The notes under the pieces are model-generated. The model was not told where the DNA came from, made no database searches, and saw nothing but the letters and a program-made list of their open reading frames with translations. The translations under genes were made by a program, and so were the position numbers. From assembly GCF_001612615.1 (NCBI RefSeq), contig NZ_BDAU01000048.1, positions 1 to 64,000 on the forward strand: a stretch of 64,000 bases of DNA. The letters run 5' to 3'. The stretch comes from Nocardia amikacinitolerans NBRC 108937 (GTDB lineage Bacteria > Actinomycetota > Actinomycetes > Mycobacteriales > Mycobacteriaceae). This document shows, in pieces, positions 1 through 8,334 of the stretch (positions within the stretch are counted from its first letter, which is position 1; each line of letters begins with the position of its first letter).

Positions 1-1290
1 TATCGCGGCGGCATTGCCAGGCCCGTTCGCGGCAGCACCAGCCGGTCCGTTCGTGGGCGGACCGGCCATCCCACTTGCGGCGGCACCGTGCGGTCCTGTC
101 GCGGCGGCATTGCCCGCGCTCGAGGCGGCACCGGCTGGCCCGTTCGCGGGCGGACCGGCCACCCCACTTGCGGCGGCATCGCCGGGCCCGTTCGCGGGCG
201 GACCGGCCACCCCACTCGCGTTGGCGTCGCCGGGCCCGTTCGCGGCCGGACCGGCCACCCCACTCGCGGTGGCGTCGCCGGGCCCGTTCGCGGCCGGACC
301 GGCCACCCCACTTGCGGTGGCGTCGCCGGGCCCGTTCGTGGGCGGACCGGCCAACCCACCCGCAGCCGCACCGCCCGGCTCGCTCACTCCGGCTCCGCCC
401 AGTCCGGTTGCGACAGCGCCGCCCGGCCAACTCGCGCCAGCACCGCCCGGCCAACTCGCGCCAGCACCGCGCAACTCACTCGCGGTCGGACCGCCGATGA
501 GCTCACCGCGCAGGATGGCGGTGTTCAGCTCGACCAGCGCGCGGCCCGGGTCGGCGCCGAGGTGGTCGGCAAGGCGGGTGCGGAACGCCGCGAAGGATTC
601 CAGCGCCTCGTTCGGGCGATCGGCTCGGGCGAGCAGGCGCATGAGGTCGAGTTGGGCGGGTTCGTCGAGGGGGTCGGCGGCGCAGCGGTGGCGGGCGAGG
701 TGCAACGCGCCGTGAATGTCGCCGCTGGCCTCGCGTGCCGTCAGTCCGACCGCGTCCAGTTCGGTCGCCAGCGAACTCGCGGTCCGAATCAGTTCCTCCG
801 CGAGTTCGCCAGCGGGCAGGTCAGCCCCGGGCTCGCCGCGCCACAGCGTTCGGGCCGTGCGCACGGAATCGAGGCAGGCGGCGAAATCCGCGGTCGCGAG
901 TTCACGGCGGGCGCGGGCCAGCAATTCGCCACCGAGCGTCAGGTCGACCTGTTCCGGTGCGAAGGCGAGGCGGTAGCCCGCGGGGCCGATCTCCAGCGCG
1001 CCGGCGGGCAGCGCCGAGCGGAGCCTGGAGACCTGGGTGTGCAGCGCGTTCATCGGCGAACGCGGCGGCCGCTCGGCCCACACGTCCTCGATCAGTGCCG
1101 GTGCGCTGCGGCTGCGGCCCGGTCGCAGCGCTAGCGCGGTGAGCAGCAGCCGGGAGCGCGTGCCGGGTACCGGTGTGAGTGCATCGTCGCGGCGCAGGGC
1201 GACCTCACCGAGAAGGGCGACCACAACCGATGCGCCGGCGGGCGTAGCGGTGGGATTCGGGCCGTCGGGGCCGCGCCGATCTGGAAACAT
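1..1290 (-). CDS. BTAD/SARP-family transcriptional regulator, C-terminus cut by window edge
   Basis: Reads leftward from ATG at 1290 with an open frame of 430 codons up to the window edge. Residues ~20-110 look like an OmpR/SARP winged helix (SRSAPALIEDVWAERPPRSP, then NALHTQVSRLRSAL), and ~115-260 look like the bacterial transcriptional activator domain of TPR-like helices (LDLMRLLARADRPNEALESF). From ~267 the chain becomes a Gly/Ala/Pro/Asn low-complexity linker made of 16-residue repeats. Family members often carry an NB-ARC or TPR module after BTAD, which here would be off the window. A TACGAT box (1300-1305 on the complement) ends 9 nt before the ATG. No target gene can be named. The fold assignment is secure; the function is inferred. 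Confidence 0.85.
   Translation of the reverse strand, partial: MFPDRRGPDGPNPTATPAGASVVVALLGEVALRRDDALTPVPGTRSRLLLTALALRPGRSRSAPALIEDVWAERPPRSPMNALHTQVSRLRSALPAGALEIGPAGYRLAFAPEQVDLTLGGELLARARRELATADFAACLDSVRTARTLWRGEPGADLPAGELAEELIRTASSLATELDAVGLTAREASGDIHGALHLARHRCAADPLDEPAQLDLMRLLARADRPNEALESFAAFRTRLADHLGADPGRALVELNTAILRGELIGGPTASELRGAGASWPGGAGASWPGGAVATGLGGAGVSEPGGAAAGGLAGPPTNGPGDATASGVAGPAANGPGDATASGVAGPAANGPGDANASGVAGPPANGPGDAAASGVAGPPANGPAGAASSAGNAAATGPHGAAASGMAGPPTNGPAGAAANGPGNAAAI
143..382. repeat. 48-bp tandem repeat inside the BTAD regulator gene
   Basis: Units beginning TTCGCGGGCGGACCGG (or close variants) start at 143, 191, 239, 287 and 335, an exact 48-bp period that keeps frame. 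A degenerate unit starts at 50. A second short tandem, 24 bp twice without change, lies at 419-442 and 443-466. On the coding (minus) strand each 48-bp unit gives a 16-residue block such as NGPGDATASGVAGPAA. The array forms the linker after the BTAD domain and is likely length-variable between strains. Confidence 0.9.
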
Positions 1291-1390
1291 GCCGCGGTCA
1301 TCGTATGCGAGCGCCCCGCCGAGGCCGACACCGTTTTCCCACGCGGTCTGTCGACGCGCCACTCGCGGCGTCAGCCCCTACGCTGTCCGC

Positions 1391-1849
1391 ATGGCTGACT
1401 TCGAAGTGGTCCGGCGCATCGTCATCTCGGCCCCGCCCGCGCGCATCCACGCGCTCATCGACAACTTCCGGGAGTGGACCAAGTGGTCCCCGTGGGAGGA
1501 CGTCGACCCGCAGCTGCAGCGCACCTACTCCGGCGCGGAATCCGGCGTCGGCGCGCACTACGCCTGGAGCGGCAACCGCAAGGCGGGCGCGGGCAGCATG
1601 GAGCTGGTCTCCGACGACGAACGCGAGATCGGGATCCGGCTCGAGTTCCTCAAGCCCTTCAAGGCGGCCAACGACGTCGTCTTCGAGCTGAACCCCACCG
1701 AGAGCGGCGCCACCGAGGTGGTGTGGCGGATGAGCGGTCAGCAGCACGGCCTTATGGCGCTGCTCGGCAAGGTGATCTCGATGGACCGGCTGGTCGGCAA
1801 GGACTTCGACAAGGGACTCACCCGACTGAAGGCGGCAGCCGAAGCCTAG
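1391..1849 (+). CDS. SRPBCC-family (polyketide cyclase/START-like) protein
   Basis: A protein of 152 residues beginning MADFEVVRRIVISAPPARI, the usual beta1-helix entry of the SRPBCC fold (YxxxxxIxAPPARIHALIDN). It continues with W(T)KWSPWEDVDP and the late-strand pattern ATEVVWRMSGQ. These small proteins bind hydrophobic ligands in a helix-grip pocket; no substrate can be read from sequence. The start is set by a TACGCT box at 1379-1384, six nt before the ATG, with no Shine-Dalgarno sequence, so the mRNA is probably leaderless. menA follows 9 bp downstream. Confidence 0.85.
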   Translation: MADFEVVRRIVISAPPARIHALIDNFREWTKWSPWEDVDPQLQRTYSGAESGVGAHYAWSGNRKAGAGSMELVSDDEREIGIRLEFLKPFKAANDVVFELNPTESGATEVVWRMSGQQHGLMALLGKVISMDRLVGKDFDKGLTRLKAAAEA

Positions 1850-1858
1850 GCTGCTTTC

Positions 1859-2728
1859 ATGGCTACAGCAGCGCAATGGATCGAGGGCGCACGGCCCCGC
1901 ACCCTGCCGAACGCTATCGCTCCGGTCATCGCGGGCACCGGGGCCGCGGCCTCGCTCGACGCCGCGGTGTGGTGGAAAGCCGTTCTGGCGCTGCTGGTCT
2001 CGCTGGCGCTGATCATCGGGGTCAACTACGCCAACGACTACTCCGACGGCATCAGGGGAACCGACGACGAGCGCGTCGGCCCGCTGCGGCTGGTCGGGTC
2101 GAAGCTCGCCTCGCCCGCGGCGGTCAAGAACGCCGCGATCCTGAGCCTGGCCATCGGCGCCGTTCTCGGCTTGGTCCTCGTCGCGACGACGGCCTGGTGG
2201 CTGCTGCTGGTCGGCTTGGCCTGCCTTGCGGGCGCCTGGTTCTACACCGGCGGCAGCAAACCGTACGGCTACAGCGGTTTCGGTGAGCTCGCGGTGTTCG
2301 TGTTCTTCGGGTTGGTCGCCGTGCTCGGCACCGAGTTCGTGCAGGCCGAGCGGGTCGACTGGGTGGGTGCGGCGCTCGCGGTCGCGGTCGGCTCGTTCTC
2401 CAGCGCGGTGCTGGTGGCCAACAACCTGCGTGACATCCCCACCGACACCGAATCCGGAAAGACCACGCTCGCCGTCAAACTCGGCGATCCGCGCACCCGC
2501 ACCCTGCACCTCGCGCTGCTCGCGGTGCCGTTCGTCGTCACCTTGCTGCTGGTGATTCGCACGCCGTTCGCCCTCGTCGGCCTGCTCGCCGTCCCGCTCG
2601 CGGTGCGCGCCAACGCGCCCGTGCGCTCGGGCGGCAACGGCCTGGAACTGATTCCTGCGCTGCGCGATTCCGGCCTCGCCCTGCTGGTCTGGTCGGCGTT
2701 GACGGCGTTGGCACTCGGTTTCGCCTGA
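1859..2728 (+). CDS. menA: 1,4-dihydroxy-2-naphthoate polyprenyltransferase
   Basis: A membrane prenyltransferase of 289 residues that joins DHNA to a polyprenyl diphosphate to give demethylmenaquinone. The UbiA-family metal motifs are both visible: [14 protein letters not shown] (~59-72) and [16 protein letters not shown] (~188 on). About eight hydrophobic segments match the family. The sequence TAGGCT at 1847-1852 overlaps the stop codon of the preceding gene and lies six nt before the ATG, so menA may have its own leaderless transcript as well as read-through. Other menaquinone genes lie at 3875 (menE), 5731 (menB), 8335 (menD), 17569 (menG) and 22592 (menJ). Confidence 0.95.
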   Translation: MATAAQWIEGARPRTLPNAIAPVIAGTGAAASLDAAVWWKAVLALLVSLALIIGVNYANDYSDGIRGTDDERVGPLRLVGSKLASPAAVKNAAILSLAIGAVLGLVLVATTAWWLLLVGLACLAGAWFYTGGSKPYGYSGFGELAVFVFFGLVAVLGTEFVQAERVDWVGAALAVAVGSFSSAVLVANNLRDIPTDTESGKTTLAVKLGDPRTRTLHLALLAVPFVVTLLLVIRTPFALVGLLAVPLAVRANAPVRSGGNGLELIPALRDSGLALLVWSALTALALGFA

Positions 2729-2877
2729 TCCGAAGCGGGTCCGCCCGGAGGATCACGGCTCGACCAATTGTCGTCGAGGTCACTTCGAAGCCCGGCACCG
2801 AACCTCGGCAAACCTCAGTACGACTTCCGAGTCGAATTCCTTGGCGCGAGCCATGTTTCGAAATCGTGCCCTATTGC

Positions 2878-2889
2878 GACCGATCGGTC
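2878..2889. promoter_or_regulatory. 12-bp perfect palindrome, possible operator
   Basis: GACCGATCGGTC is self-complementary and lies in the 277-bp gap before the DUF3558 lipoprotein gene, 117 bp upstream of its start. Its size and symmetry are typical of TetR-type operators, but no such regulator gene is adjacent. The rest of the gap shows nothing else that I can support. Confidence 0.3.
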
Positions 2890-3005
2890 AAATATGTGAC
2901 CATGAGCGCCGTCACGCGCACCCGCTGACAGCTCGACCACAGAACAGGGCACCTGATGAAGAAATGTTGTTGTCGCAGGCATGACGGCGTCGAGGGCCTC
3001 CGCGG

Positions 3006-3743
3006 ATGACGAGTAGAGCGACGTCGCTCGGAATCGCGGCGATGGCCTGTGGCGCGGTCATGCTGCTCGCCGGGTGCGGCGGTACGTCCGTCGACAGCTC
3101 GCAAACCCCCAGCGGTACCACGTCCTTAGCGGCGTCCAGCACCACATCGGCGGCCGCTCGGGACGAAGGCGGGGCCAACCCCGCCACACCCGACAAGGGC
3201 GATACCGAATCGAATGGGCCCGCGCCAACGCAAGCCGAAGACAAGCCGCCCGCGCCAACGCAAGCCGAAGACACGCCTCCCACGCCCACCAAGCCCGAAG
3301 ACAGTTCTCCGGCGCCCACCCCGGCGGAGTCCCGGTTCTGGGATCCCTGCACGTTACCCGAATCCGATCTCACCGCAGCGGGATTGAACACCGCGACGAA
3401 GGAACGCATCACCGACGCGACCTATCCGTCCTGGCAGATGTGTCGTTGGAAATCGGCCGATCAGACCTTCAGCGTGGTGATCGCCGCCTCCGATCGCACG
3501 ATCGACGATCTGCTGGAGCCAGGGGCGGTTCACGATGTCCGGCGGACGGAATTCTATGGCAGGCAGGTGGTCCAATACCGATACGTGGCGGACACACACA
3601 GGCAGACCTGCGATATCGGCACCCCGGCCGAATACGGCAGCATCGTGTTCGCGGTGCGCAACATCCGCGTCCAGACCGATGTCGGCAACCCCTGCCAGGA
3701 TGCGAACCGCCTCGGCGCGGCGCTGTTCCGATCGCTGCCCTGA
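3006..3743 (+). CDS. DUF3558-family lipoprotein
   Basis: A protein of 245 residues with an N-terminal lipoprotein signal ending in LAGC (lipidated Cys24), so it should be anchored outside the membrane. Residues ~30-110 are a Ser/Thr/Pro/Ala-rich linker with four related ten-residue units (PAPTQAEDKP, PAPTQAEDTP, PTPTKPEDSS, PAPTPAE). The C-terminal domain starts at FWDPCTLPESDL and has the paired cysteines (DPC, MCRW, TCDI, NPCQ) of DUF3558, a family common in Nocardia, Rhodococcus and Mycobacterium. Biochemical role unknown. It converges with menE and shares a hairpin terminator with it. Confidence 0.85.
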   Translation: MTSRATSLGIAAMACGAVMLLAGCGGTSVDSSQTPSGTTSLAASSTTSAAARDEGGANPATPDKGDTESNGPAPTQAEDKPPAPTQAEDTPPTPTKPEDSSPAPTPAESRFWDPCTLPESDLTAAGLNTATKERITDATYPSWQMCRWKSADQTFSVVIAASDRTIDDLLEPGAVHDVRRTEFYGRQVVQYRYVADTHRQTCDIGTPAEYGSIVFAVRNIRVQTDVGNPCQDANRLGAALFRSLP

Positions 3744-3819
3744 CCGACTTCGTCGCGCAGAGGGTTTCGGCTTCTGCCGGTGAACCTGACAGGCGTATGC
3801 GGACGATCCGTCGCGCCGT

Positions 3820-3859
3820 TTCGCACGCCTCGCTGAGATCGCTCCGCGAGGCGTGCGAA
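3820..3859. terminator. Bidirectional hairpin terminator between DUF3558 gene and menE
   Basis: TTCGCACGCCTCGC (3820-3833) pairs perfectly over 14 bp with GCGAGGCGTGCGAA (3846-3859) around a 12-nt loop. It sits between two convergent stop codons (3743 and 3875). No long U tract follows, as is common in high-G+C actinobacteria. Confidence 0.75.
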
Positions 3860-3874
3860 GAGTCCGTACGGACC

Positions 3875-5035
3875 TCAGTTCGGAGATTGCGCGAGCAACA
3901 GCTGGCGAAGCTTCGCCCGGTTGGGCTTCCCAGGTCCGTGCAGCGGCAGTTCGTCCAGCAACGCGAGTTCGCGCGGCGCGGCGATGGCATCGAGCTCGCG
4001 GACGACGTGGTCGCGCAACTCCTCGAGCGTCGGAGTCGCCCCGGCCGTTGGCACCACCGCGACCGCCACGCGCTGACCGAGCCGCTCGTCGGGTAGGCCG
4101 AGCACCACGCACTCGCTGATCGACGGGTGAGTGACCAGCACGGCCTCCACGACCTGCGGAATGACCAGCAATCCGCCCGTCATGATGGCCTCGTCCAGCC
4201 GTCCGGTGATGTGCAGGACGCCGTTCTCGAACGTTCCCGCGTCCTCGGTGCGGAACCAACCGGGTTCGGCGAACGCGGGGTGGTCGGGCTGGCCGCGGTA
4301 ACCGCGGGCGATCATGGCGCCGCCGAGCAGGACGCGACCGTCTTCGATGCGCACCTCGGCGCCGTCCAGCGGGACGCCTTCGTAGACGCAGCCGCCGCAG
4401 GTCTCGCTCATACCGTAGGTGCGAACGACGTTGATACCGGCCGCTTTCGCGCGCTCATAGACCGGAAGCGGGGTGGCAGCGCCGCCGACGAGCACCGCGT
4501 CGAGTTCGGCGAGCGCCTCGGCCGCACCGGGCGCGTCGAGAGCCTTGATGAGCTGGGTCGGCACCAGTGCGGTGTAGCGGCGCGTGCCGCGCATGCCCGA
4601 TACCGCACCCGCCAGCGCCTCGGGCAGGAAGCCGCCGGAGACGTCGAGCACGGTGGGTTCGGTGCCCGCGAGGATGCTGCGCAAGAGCACCTGGATGCCG
4701 GCGATGTGGTGGGTGGGCAGCGCGAGCAGCCAGGCGCCGGGGCCGCCGAGCCGGTCGTGTGTCGCGGTGCCGCTCGCGCGCAGGGCCGAGGCGCTGAGCA
4801 TGGCGCCCTTGGGCACCCCGGTGGTGCCGGAGGTGGTGACCACCAGCGCCACGTCGTCGTCGATCGTCTCGCCGGGGGAGAGCGCGTCGCTGAGCCGACG
4901 GGCCTCCCTGCGGTCGCTGGTCGGGATGGGCAGCCACGCGGGGCCGTTGCCTTCCAACGCTTCTCGCAGATGCGGCAGCACGTCACCCAAACCGGATCCG
5001 GTGGGCATCGGCAGCGTCCGCAAAGTGTTGCTCAC
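3875..5035 (-). CDS. menE: o-succinylbenzoate--CoA ligase
   Basis: An adenylate-forming enzyme of 386 residues that activates o-succinylbenzoate with ATP and CoA for MenB. The P-loop-like motif TSGTTGVPKG is at 68-77; the A5 region YGMSETCGGCVYEG, the A7 region GWFRTEDAG and the C-terminal catalytic lysine region GKPNRAKLRQLL follow in order. It is short for the superfamily, as actinobacterial MenE proteins are. The GTG start at 5035 has a GAGG element about 7 nt upstream. It lies downstream of the menB-VOC pair on the same strand, with a 286-bp gap in which I see no gene. Confidence 0.95.
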   Translation of the reverse strand: MSNTLRTLPMPTGSGLGDVLPHLREALEGNGPAWLPIPTSDRREARRLSDALSPGETIDDDVALVVTTSGTTGVPKGAMLSASALRASGTATHDRLGGPGAWLLALPTHHIAGIQVLLRSILAGTEPTVLDVSGGFLPEALAGAVSGMRGTRRYTALVPTQLIKALDAPGAAEALAELDAVLVGGAATPLPVYERAKAAGINVVRTYGMSETCGGCVYEGVPLDGAEVRIEDGRVLLGGAMIARGYRGQPDHPAFAEPGWFRTEDAGTFENGVLHITGRLDEAIMTGGLLVIPQVVEAVLVTHPSISECVVLGLPDERLGQRVAVAVVPTAGATPTLEELRDHVVRELDAIAAPRELALLDELPLHGPGKPNRAKLRQLLLAQSPN

Positions 5036-5321
5036 GACCGCACCTCGCTCGGTTCCATCACGACAGCGATCGTGTCATGCCCGCGCCGCCGCGCGCGGAA
5101 CGGGTCGGTTTGCTGGGGCGGCGCGCGCGGAGTGCGGCCGCCCCGAAGGAATGGGGCTCGGATAGGCCAGACATCGAGACTGCGATTCACTCGTCGGACG
5201 GGACGCGGACGGTGGTCGCCCGGACATCGGCGGCTGGGCGGCCGTTAGAGCGCAATCGTCCTCGCCGGGACAGCCCTTGGCAACTCGGCATTCGGACCCC
5301 GGTCCGCTCGTTACGCCGTGA

Positions 5322-5714
5322 TCAGTCGTCCGACCAGCGGGAATCCCGGCGAATCGGATGTTCGGGCGGAATCTCCACGAGTACGATCGGCACGCCGTCC
5401 GGGTCCCGGATCCACATTTCGATCAGTCCCCACGGCTCCCGCTGGGGTGCCCGATCGATGGGGATTCCCTTCAGCGCGAGCTCGGCGGCGGCGTCGGAGG
5501 CATCCCGCACCTGCAACCAGATCCCGCCGCTGAAGGCCGTCGAAGTTCCCGTTCCACCGTGCCCAGCGACCTCGACCAGCGACTGTCCAGCGAAGAAAAC
5601 GGTTCCACCTGGATACTCCCTGGCGATCGCGAGACCGAGCCCGTCGCGATAGAACTCGAGCGTTTTCGCGTAGTCGCCAGGCCGCAGAATCACCCGGCTG
5701 CTGAGGATCTCCAT
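5322..5714 (-). CDS. VOC-family (glyoxalase/bleomycin-resistance-like) protein
   Basis: A protein of 130 residues with two beta-alpha-beta-beta-beta modules: an opening FYRDGLGLAI after LRPGDYAKTLE, and a closing module ending WIRDPDGVPIVLVEIP. The DPDG plus late E pattern is typical of VOC metal-site proteins. It begins 16 nt after the menB stop on the same strand, so it is probably cotranscribed with menB. In M. tuberculosis a VOC-like gene also lies near menB (recalled synteny). Substrate unknown; a role in menaquinone synthesis is speculative. Confidence 0.85.
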   Translation of the reverse strand: MEILSSRVILRPGDYAKTLEFYRDGLGLAIAREYPGGTVFFAGQSLVEVAGHGGTGTSTAFSGGIWLQVRDASDAAAELALKGIPIDRAPQREPWGLIEMWIRDPDGVPIVLVEIPPEHPIRRDSRWSDD

Positions 5715-5730
5715 GTGGCCAGTCCCTTCG

Positions 5731-6624
5731 TCAGAAGTACCAGGGGTAGGGCGTCCAGTCCGGCTTGCGCTTCTCCAAGAACGCGTCGCGACCTTCGACG
5801 GCTTCGTCGGTCATGTACGCCATGCGGGTGGCTTCGCCCGCGAACAACTGCTGGCCGACCAGTCCGTCGTCGAGCAGGTTGAACGCGTACTTGAGCATGC
5901 GCTGGGCCTGCGGGGACTTGCCGTTGATGTCGGCGGTCCACTCCAGGGCGACGTCCTCGAGCTCGGCGTGGTCGACGACCTTGTTGACCGCGCCCATCTG
6001 GTGCATTTCCTCGGCGGTGTAGGGGCGGCCGAGGAAGAAGATCTCGCGGGCGAACTTCTGGCCCACCATTTTGGCCAGGTAGGCGCTGCCGTAGCCGCCG
6101 TCGAAGCTGCCCACGTCGGCGTCGGTCTGCTTGAACATGGCGTGCTCGCGGCTGGCCAGGGTCAGGTCGCACACCACGTGCAGGCTGTGCCCGCCGCCCG
6201 CGGCCCAGCCGTTGACCAGTGCGATGACGACCTTGGGCATGAAGCGGATGAGGCGCTGGACCTCCAGGATGTGCAGCCTGCCCGCGCGCGCCTGGTCGAC
6301 GGTGTCGGCGGTCTCGCCGCTGGCGTACTGGTAACCGCTGCGGCCGCGAATGCGCTGGTCACCGCCGGAGCAGAAGGCCCAGCCGCCGTCCTTGGGGCTC
6401 GGGCCGTTGCCGGTGATCAGGACCGCGCCGACGTCGGAGGTCATCCGCGCGTGGTCGAGCACCCGGTAGAGCTCGTCGACGGTGTGCGGGCGAAACGCGT
6501 TGCGCACCTCGGGGCGATCGAACGCCACCCGCACCGTGCCCTGCTCGATATGGCGGTGGTAGGTGATGTCGGTCAGATTCTCGAATCCGGGGACCGGTCG
6601 CCACAGCTTGGGATTGAACGTCAC
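5731..6624 (-). CDS. menB: 1,4-dihydroxy-2-naphthoyl-CoA synthase
   Basis: A crotonase-fold enzyme of 297 residues that closes the second ring of naphthoate by a Dieckmann-type condensation of o-succinylbenzoyl-CoA. Visible landmarks are RPEVRNAFRPHTVDEL, the oxyanion region AFCSGGDQRIRG, the second oxyanion strand GWAAGGGHSLHVVCDLT, and the MenB-specific DVGSFDGGYGSAYLAK and C-terminal PDWTPYPWYF. The start is GTG at 6624 (GTG ACG TTC AAT); the frame is open further upstream, but homology begins at TFNPKLW. It is divergent from the thioesterase gene at 6727 and heads a menB-VOC unit. Confidence 0.95.
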   Translation of the reverse strand: MTFNPKLWRPVPGFENLTDITYHRHIEQGTVRVAFDRPEVRNAFRPHTVDELYRVLDHARMTSDVGAVLITGNGPSPKDGGWAFCSGGDQRIRGRSGYQYASGETADTVDQARAGRLHILEVQRLIRFMPKVVIALVNGWAAGGGHSLHVVCDLTLASREHAMFKQTDADVGSFDGGYGSAYLAKMVGQKFAREIFFLGRPYTAEEMHQMGAVNKVVDHAELEDVALEWTADINGKSPQAQRMLKYAFNLLDDGLVGQQLFAGEATRMAYMTDEAVEGRDAFLEKRKPDWTPYPWYF

Positions 6625-6692
6625 GCTTGTGATTATTGCCCGCGGCGAAAGATCCGGTGCCAGCGACTTCCGTGCGCCACCGAGCCGAGGAC

Positions 6693-6720
6693 TTGACGGT
6701 GTAAAACTACGCGTTACCGT
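6693..6720 (+). promoter_or_regulatory. Promoter of the thioesterase gene (leaderless)
   Basis: TTGACG (6693-6698), a 16-bp spacer and TACCGT (6715-6720) form a good sigma70-type promoter. The ATG at 6727 is six nt after the -10 box, so the transcript should begin at or next to the start codon. No Shine-Dalgarno sequence is present. Confidence 0.6.
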
Positions 6721-6726
6721 GCAGGT

Positions 6727-7443
6727 ATGAGCGAGCGTGTGAAACCTGTTCCAGATAGTGCCGCCGAATCGGGTGCGCAGCGTTCCAACGGGACGGCGAT
6801 CCGCCCGCGCATCGACCGCAGCGCGGTGGACGAGGACCGGTACGAGAAGCACGGTGGCTTCCCGAAGGTGTCCCGCGCGCGGATCGGTTCGAATTTCGGG
6901 CCTTTCGTCGAGGCCATGCGCACGTTGCAGGATCTGGCGGTTTCCGTCGACGCGCCGGACGAGGTCTTCGGTGAAGCGCTGGCCAAGGCGCGCGAACTCG
7001 CCGAACTGCTCGAGCCCTATCGCGCACCGGAATTGCAGGGTCCGGCCGGACGCGCGGTGGAGCTGCCCGGACGCGGCAGTCTGTTGCTGCTGCCCTGGCA
7101 GGTGGTTTCGGCGGGGCCGGACGGCATCACCATGACGGGCGAGTTCCGCCGATTCCATCTCGGCGGCAACGGCGCGGCGCACGGTGGCGTGCTTCCGCTG
7201 CTGTTCGACGACCTGCTCGGCATGATCGTGCACTACGCGGGCAGGCCGATCAGCCGCACGGCTTATCTACACGTCAACTACCGCAAGGTAACTCCGCTGG
7301 AGCGGACGCTGACGGTGTGCGGACGCGTCGATCGCATCGAGGGCCGCAAGACCTTCATCACCGCCGAATTACGCGATGAGCAGGGCGATTTGCTCGCCGA
7401 TTGTGAAGGGCTGATGGTGCAGTTGCTGCCGTGGCAGCCGTGA
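6727..7443 (+). CDS. PaaI-family hotdog thioesterase, candidate DHNA-CoA hydrolase
   Basis: A protein of 238 residues. The N-terminal ~100 residues are a charged helical extension; the C-terminal part is a PaaI-type hotdog domain with GNGAAHGGVLPLLFDDLLG (~147-165), then TAYLHVNYRKVTPLERTLTV and GRKTFITAELRDEQGDLLAD. Hotdog thioesterases hydrolyse acyl-CoAs, and the family includes MenI, which cleaves DHNA-CoA right after MenB. Its divergent position next to menB makes that role plausible, but this is inference from context; fatty-acyl-CoA hydrolysis is the alternative. The promoter at 6693-6720 predicts a leaderless mRNA. Confidence 0.85.
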   Translation: MSERVKPVPDSAAESGAQRSNGTAIRPRIDRSAVDEDRYEKHGGFPKVSRARIGSNFGPFVEAMRTLQDLAVSVDAPDEVFGEALAKARELAELLEPYRAPELQGPAGRAVELPGRGSLLLLPWQVVSAGPDGITMTGEFRRFHLGGNGAAHGGVLPLLFDDLLGMIVHYAGRPISRTAYLHVNYRKVTPLERTLTVCGRVDRIEGRKTFITAELRDEQGDLLADCEGLMVQLLPWQP

Positions 7444-7530
7444 GCGGAAAGTAGCTCGTGTGACCGCGCGCACCAGTGCGTATAGTGGCGTGCGCTCGTT
7501 CATCGACATCTATTTCGGAGGAACCTGAAA

Positions 7531-7977
7531 GTGGTTGCAGCACTGTCTGAATCCCTGCTCGACGACGCGAAGCGCTCGGCCTTCCTTGCCGATGCCAAGG
7601 AGGTTCTGGACGCCGAGGTGTCGGATAAGGGTGGCGCGTCTGGCCTGGCGGTCAAGGGCGGCTACGCGGCGGTGAAGAAGATCAGCCCGTCCATCGTCCC
7701 GGACGCGCTGGAGTCGTTGGCCCCCAAGCTGGTCGAGCAGCTGGAGCCGTTCTGGCAGGAGTACAAGGCCTCGGGTTCGGGTCAGTTCGCCGACCTGCTC
7801 GTCGCCAAGTCGGACGAGGTCGCCGAGGCGTTGCTCCAGGTGACCGACGCCCGCGCCGAGTCCTCCTCGCGCCCCGCCCTGCAGAAGGTGTACTCCTCGA
7901 TGCGCTCCTCGGCCAAGAAGAACGTCATCGAGGCCCTGCCGCGCCTCGGCGACCTGGTGCAGCGCCACGCCAACTGA
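7531..7977 (+). CDS. Small helical protein, probably DUF6918 family
   Basis: A 148-residue protein without signal peptide or clear membrane segment, with alternating Lys/Asp/Glu-rich helices (LLDDAKRSAFLADAKEVLDA at the N-terminus; SSRPALQKVYSSMRSSAKKN near the end). I recall the family as actinobacterial DUF6918; the name is from memory and the function is unknown. GTG start at 7531 is preceded by GGAGG (about 9 nt). A TATAGT box with suitable placement lies near 7481-7486, so it likely has its own promoter. menD follows after a 357-bp gap filled by a palindromic repeat. Confidence 0.8.
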   Translation: MVAALSESLLDDAKRSAFLADAKEVLDAEVSDKGGASGLAVKGGYAAVKKISPSIVPDALESLAPKLVEQLEPFWQEYKASGSGQFADLLVAKSDEVAEALLQVTDARAESSSRPALQKVYSSMRSSAKKNVIEALPRLGDLVQRHAN

Positions 7978-8124
7978 TCACGCGCAGCGAGCGCACGCCG
8001 AGTTGCGACCGATCGAACTCGGCGTGCGACCTCGCCCACAGCATGACCCCGCCGCACATCGGCGCAGCGCCCCGAACGCCGAATCAGCGTCCGCACAGCG
8101 CGCTGAAGTCCAACCGCTCGATCC

Positions 8125-8275
8125 CGCCCTCCCAACCACCCCGAGGGCGAGTCTTACGAGCCCGTTCGCGGCCGTCTCGCTTCCGAGCGGTCGAAGCGCA
8201 TGCGACGAAGTCGCGAGTCTCGACCGCTCGGAAGCGAGACAAAAGGGGCCGCGAACCCGCGCGCGCCAGCGCGCC
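8125..8275 (-). repeat. Dispersed palindromic element, complete copy (reverse orientation)
   Basis: It lies in the 357-bp gap before menD. Inner arms of 21 bp at 8174-8194 and 8220-8240 are perfect inverted repeats around a 25-nt loop that itself holds a GCGAC/GTCGC mini-hairpin. Outer arms GTTCGCGGCC (8164-8173) and GGCCGCGAAC (8247-8256) are also perfect. Flanks match the copies at 25.1-25.5 kb: GCGCGCCAGCGCGCC on one side and CCAACCACCCCG on the other. No ORF is inside. It may also terminate or insulate transcription before menD. Confidence 0.85.
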
Positions 8276-8334
8276 AACAACACTGTGACCAGGGTGACGG
8301 AGACGGCGGGGACACTGTCTGAGAGGCTGGTGAC

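Noticed and set aside
143-382. CRISPR array or intergenic repeat at the left edge
   Set aside because: Units are contiguous, 48 bp and in frame with a coding sequence.
14-1142. Plus-strand frames of low complexity at the left edge
   Set aside because: The minus strand encodes a winged helix plus BTAD domain through the same bases, so the plus-strand Pro/Ala-rich products are shadows.
1298-2509. A 403-codon minus-strand frame over the SRPBCC gene and menA
   Set aside because: Lies opposite two genes with clear families; its product is low-complexity.
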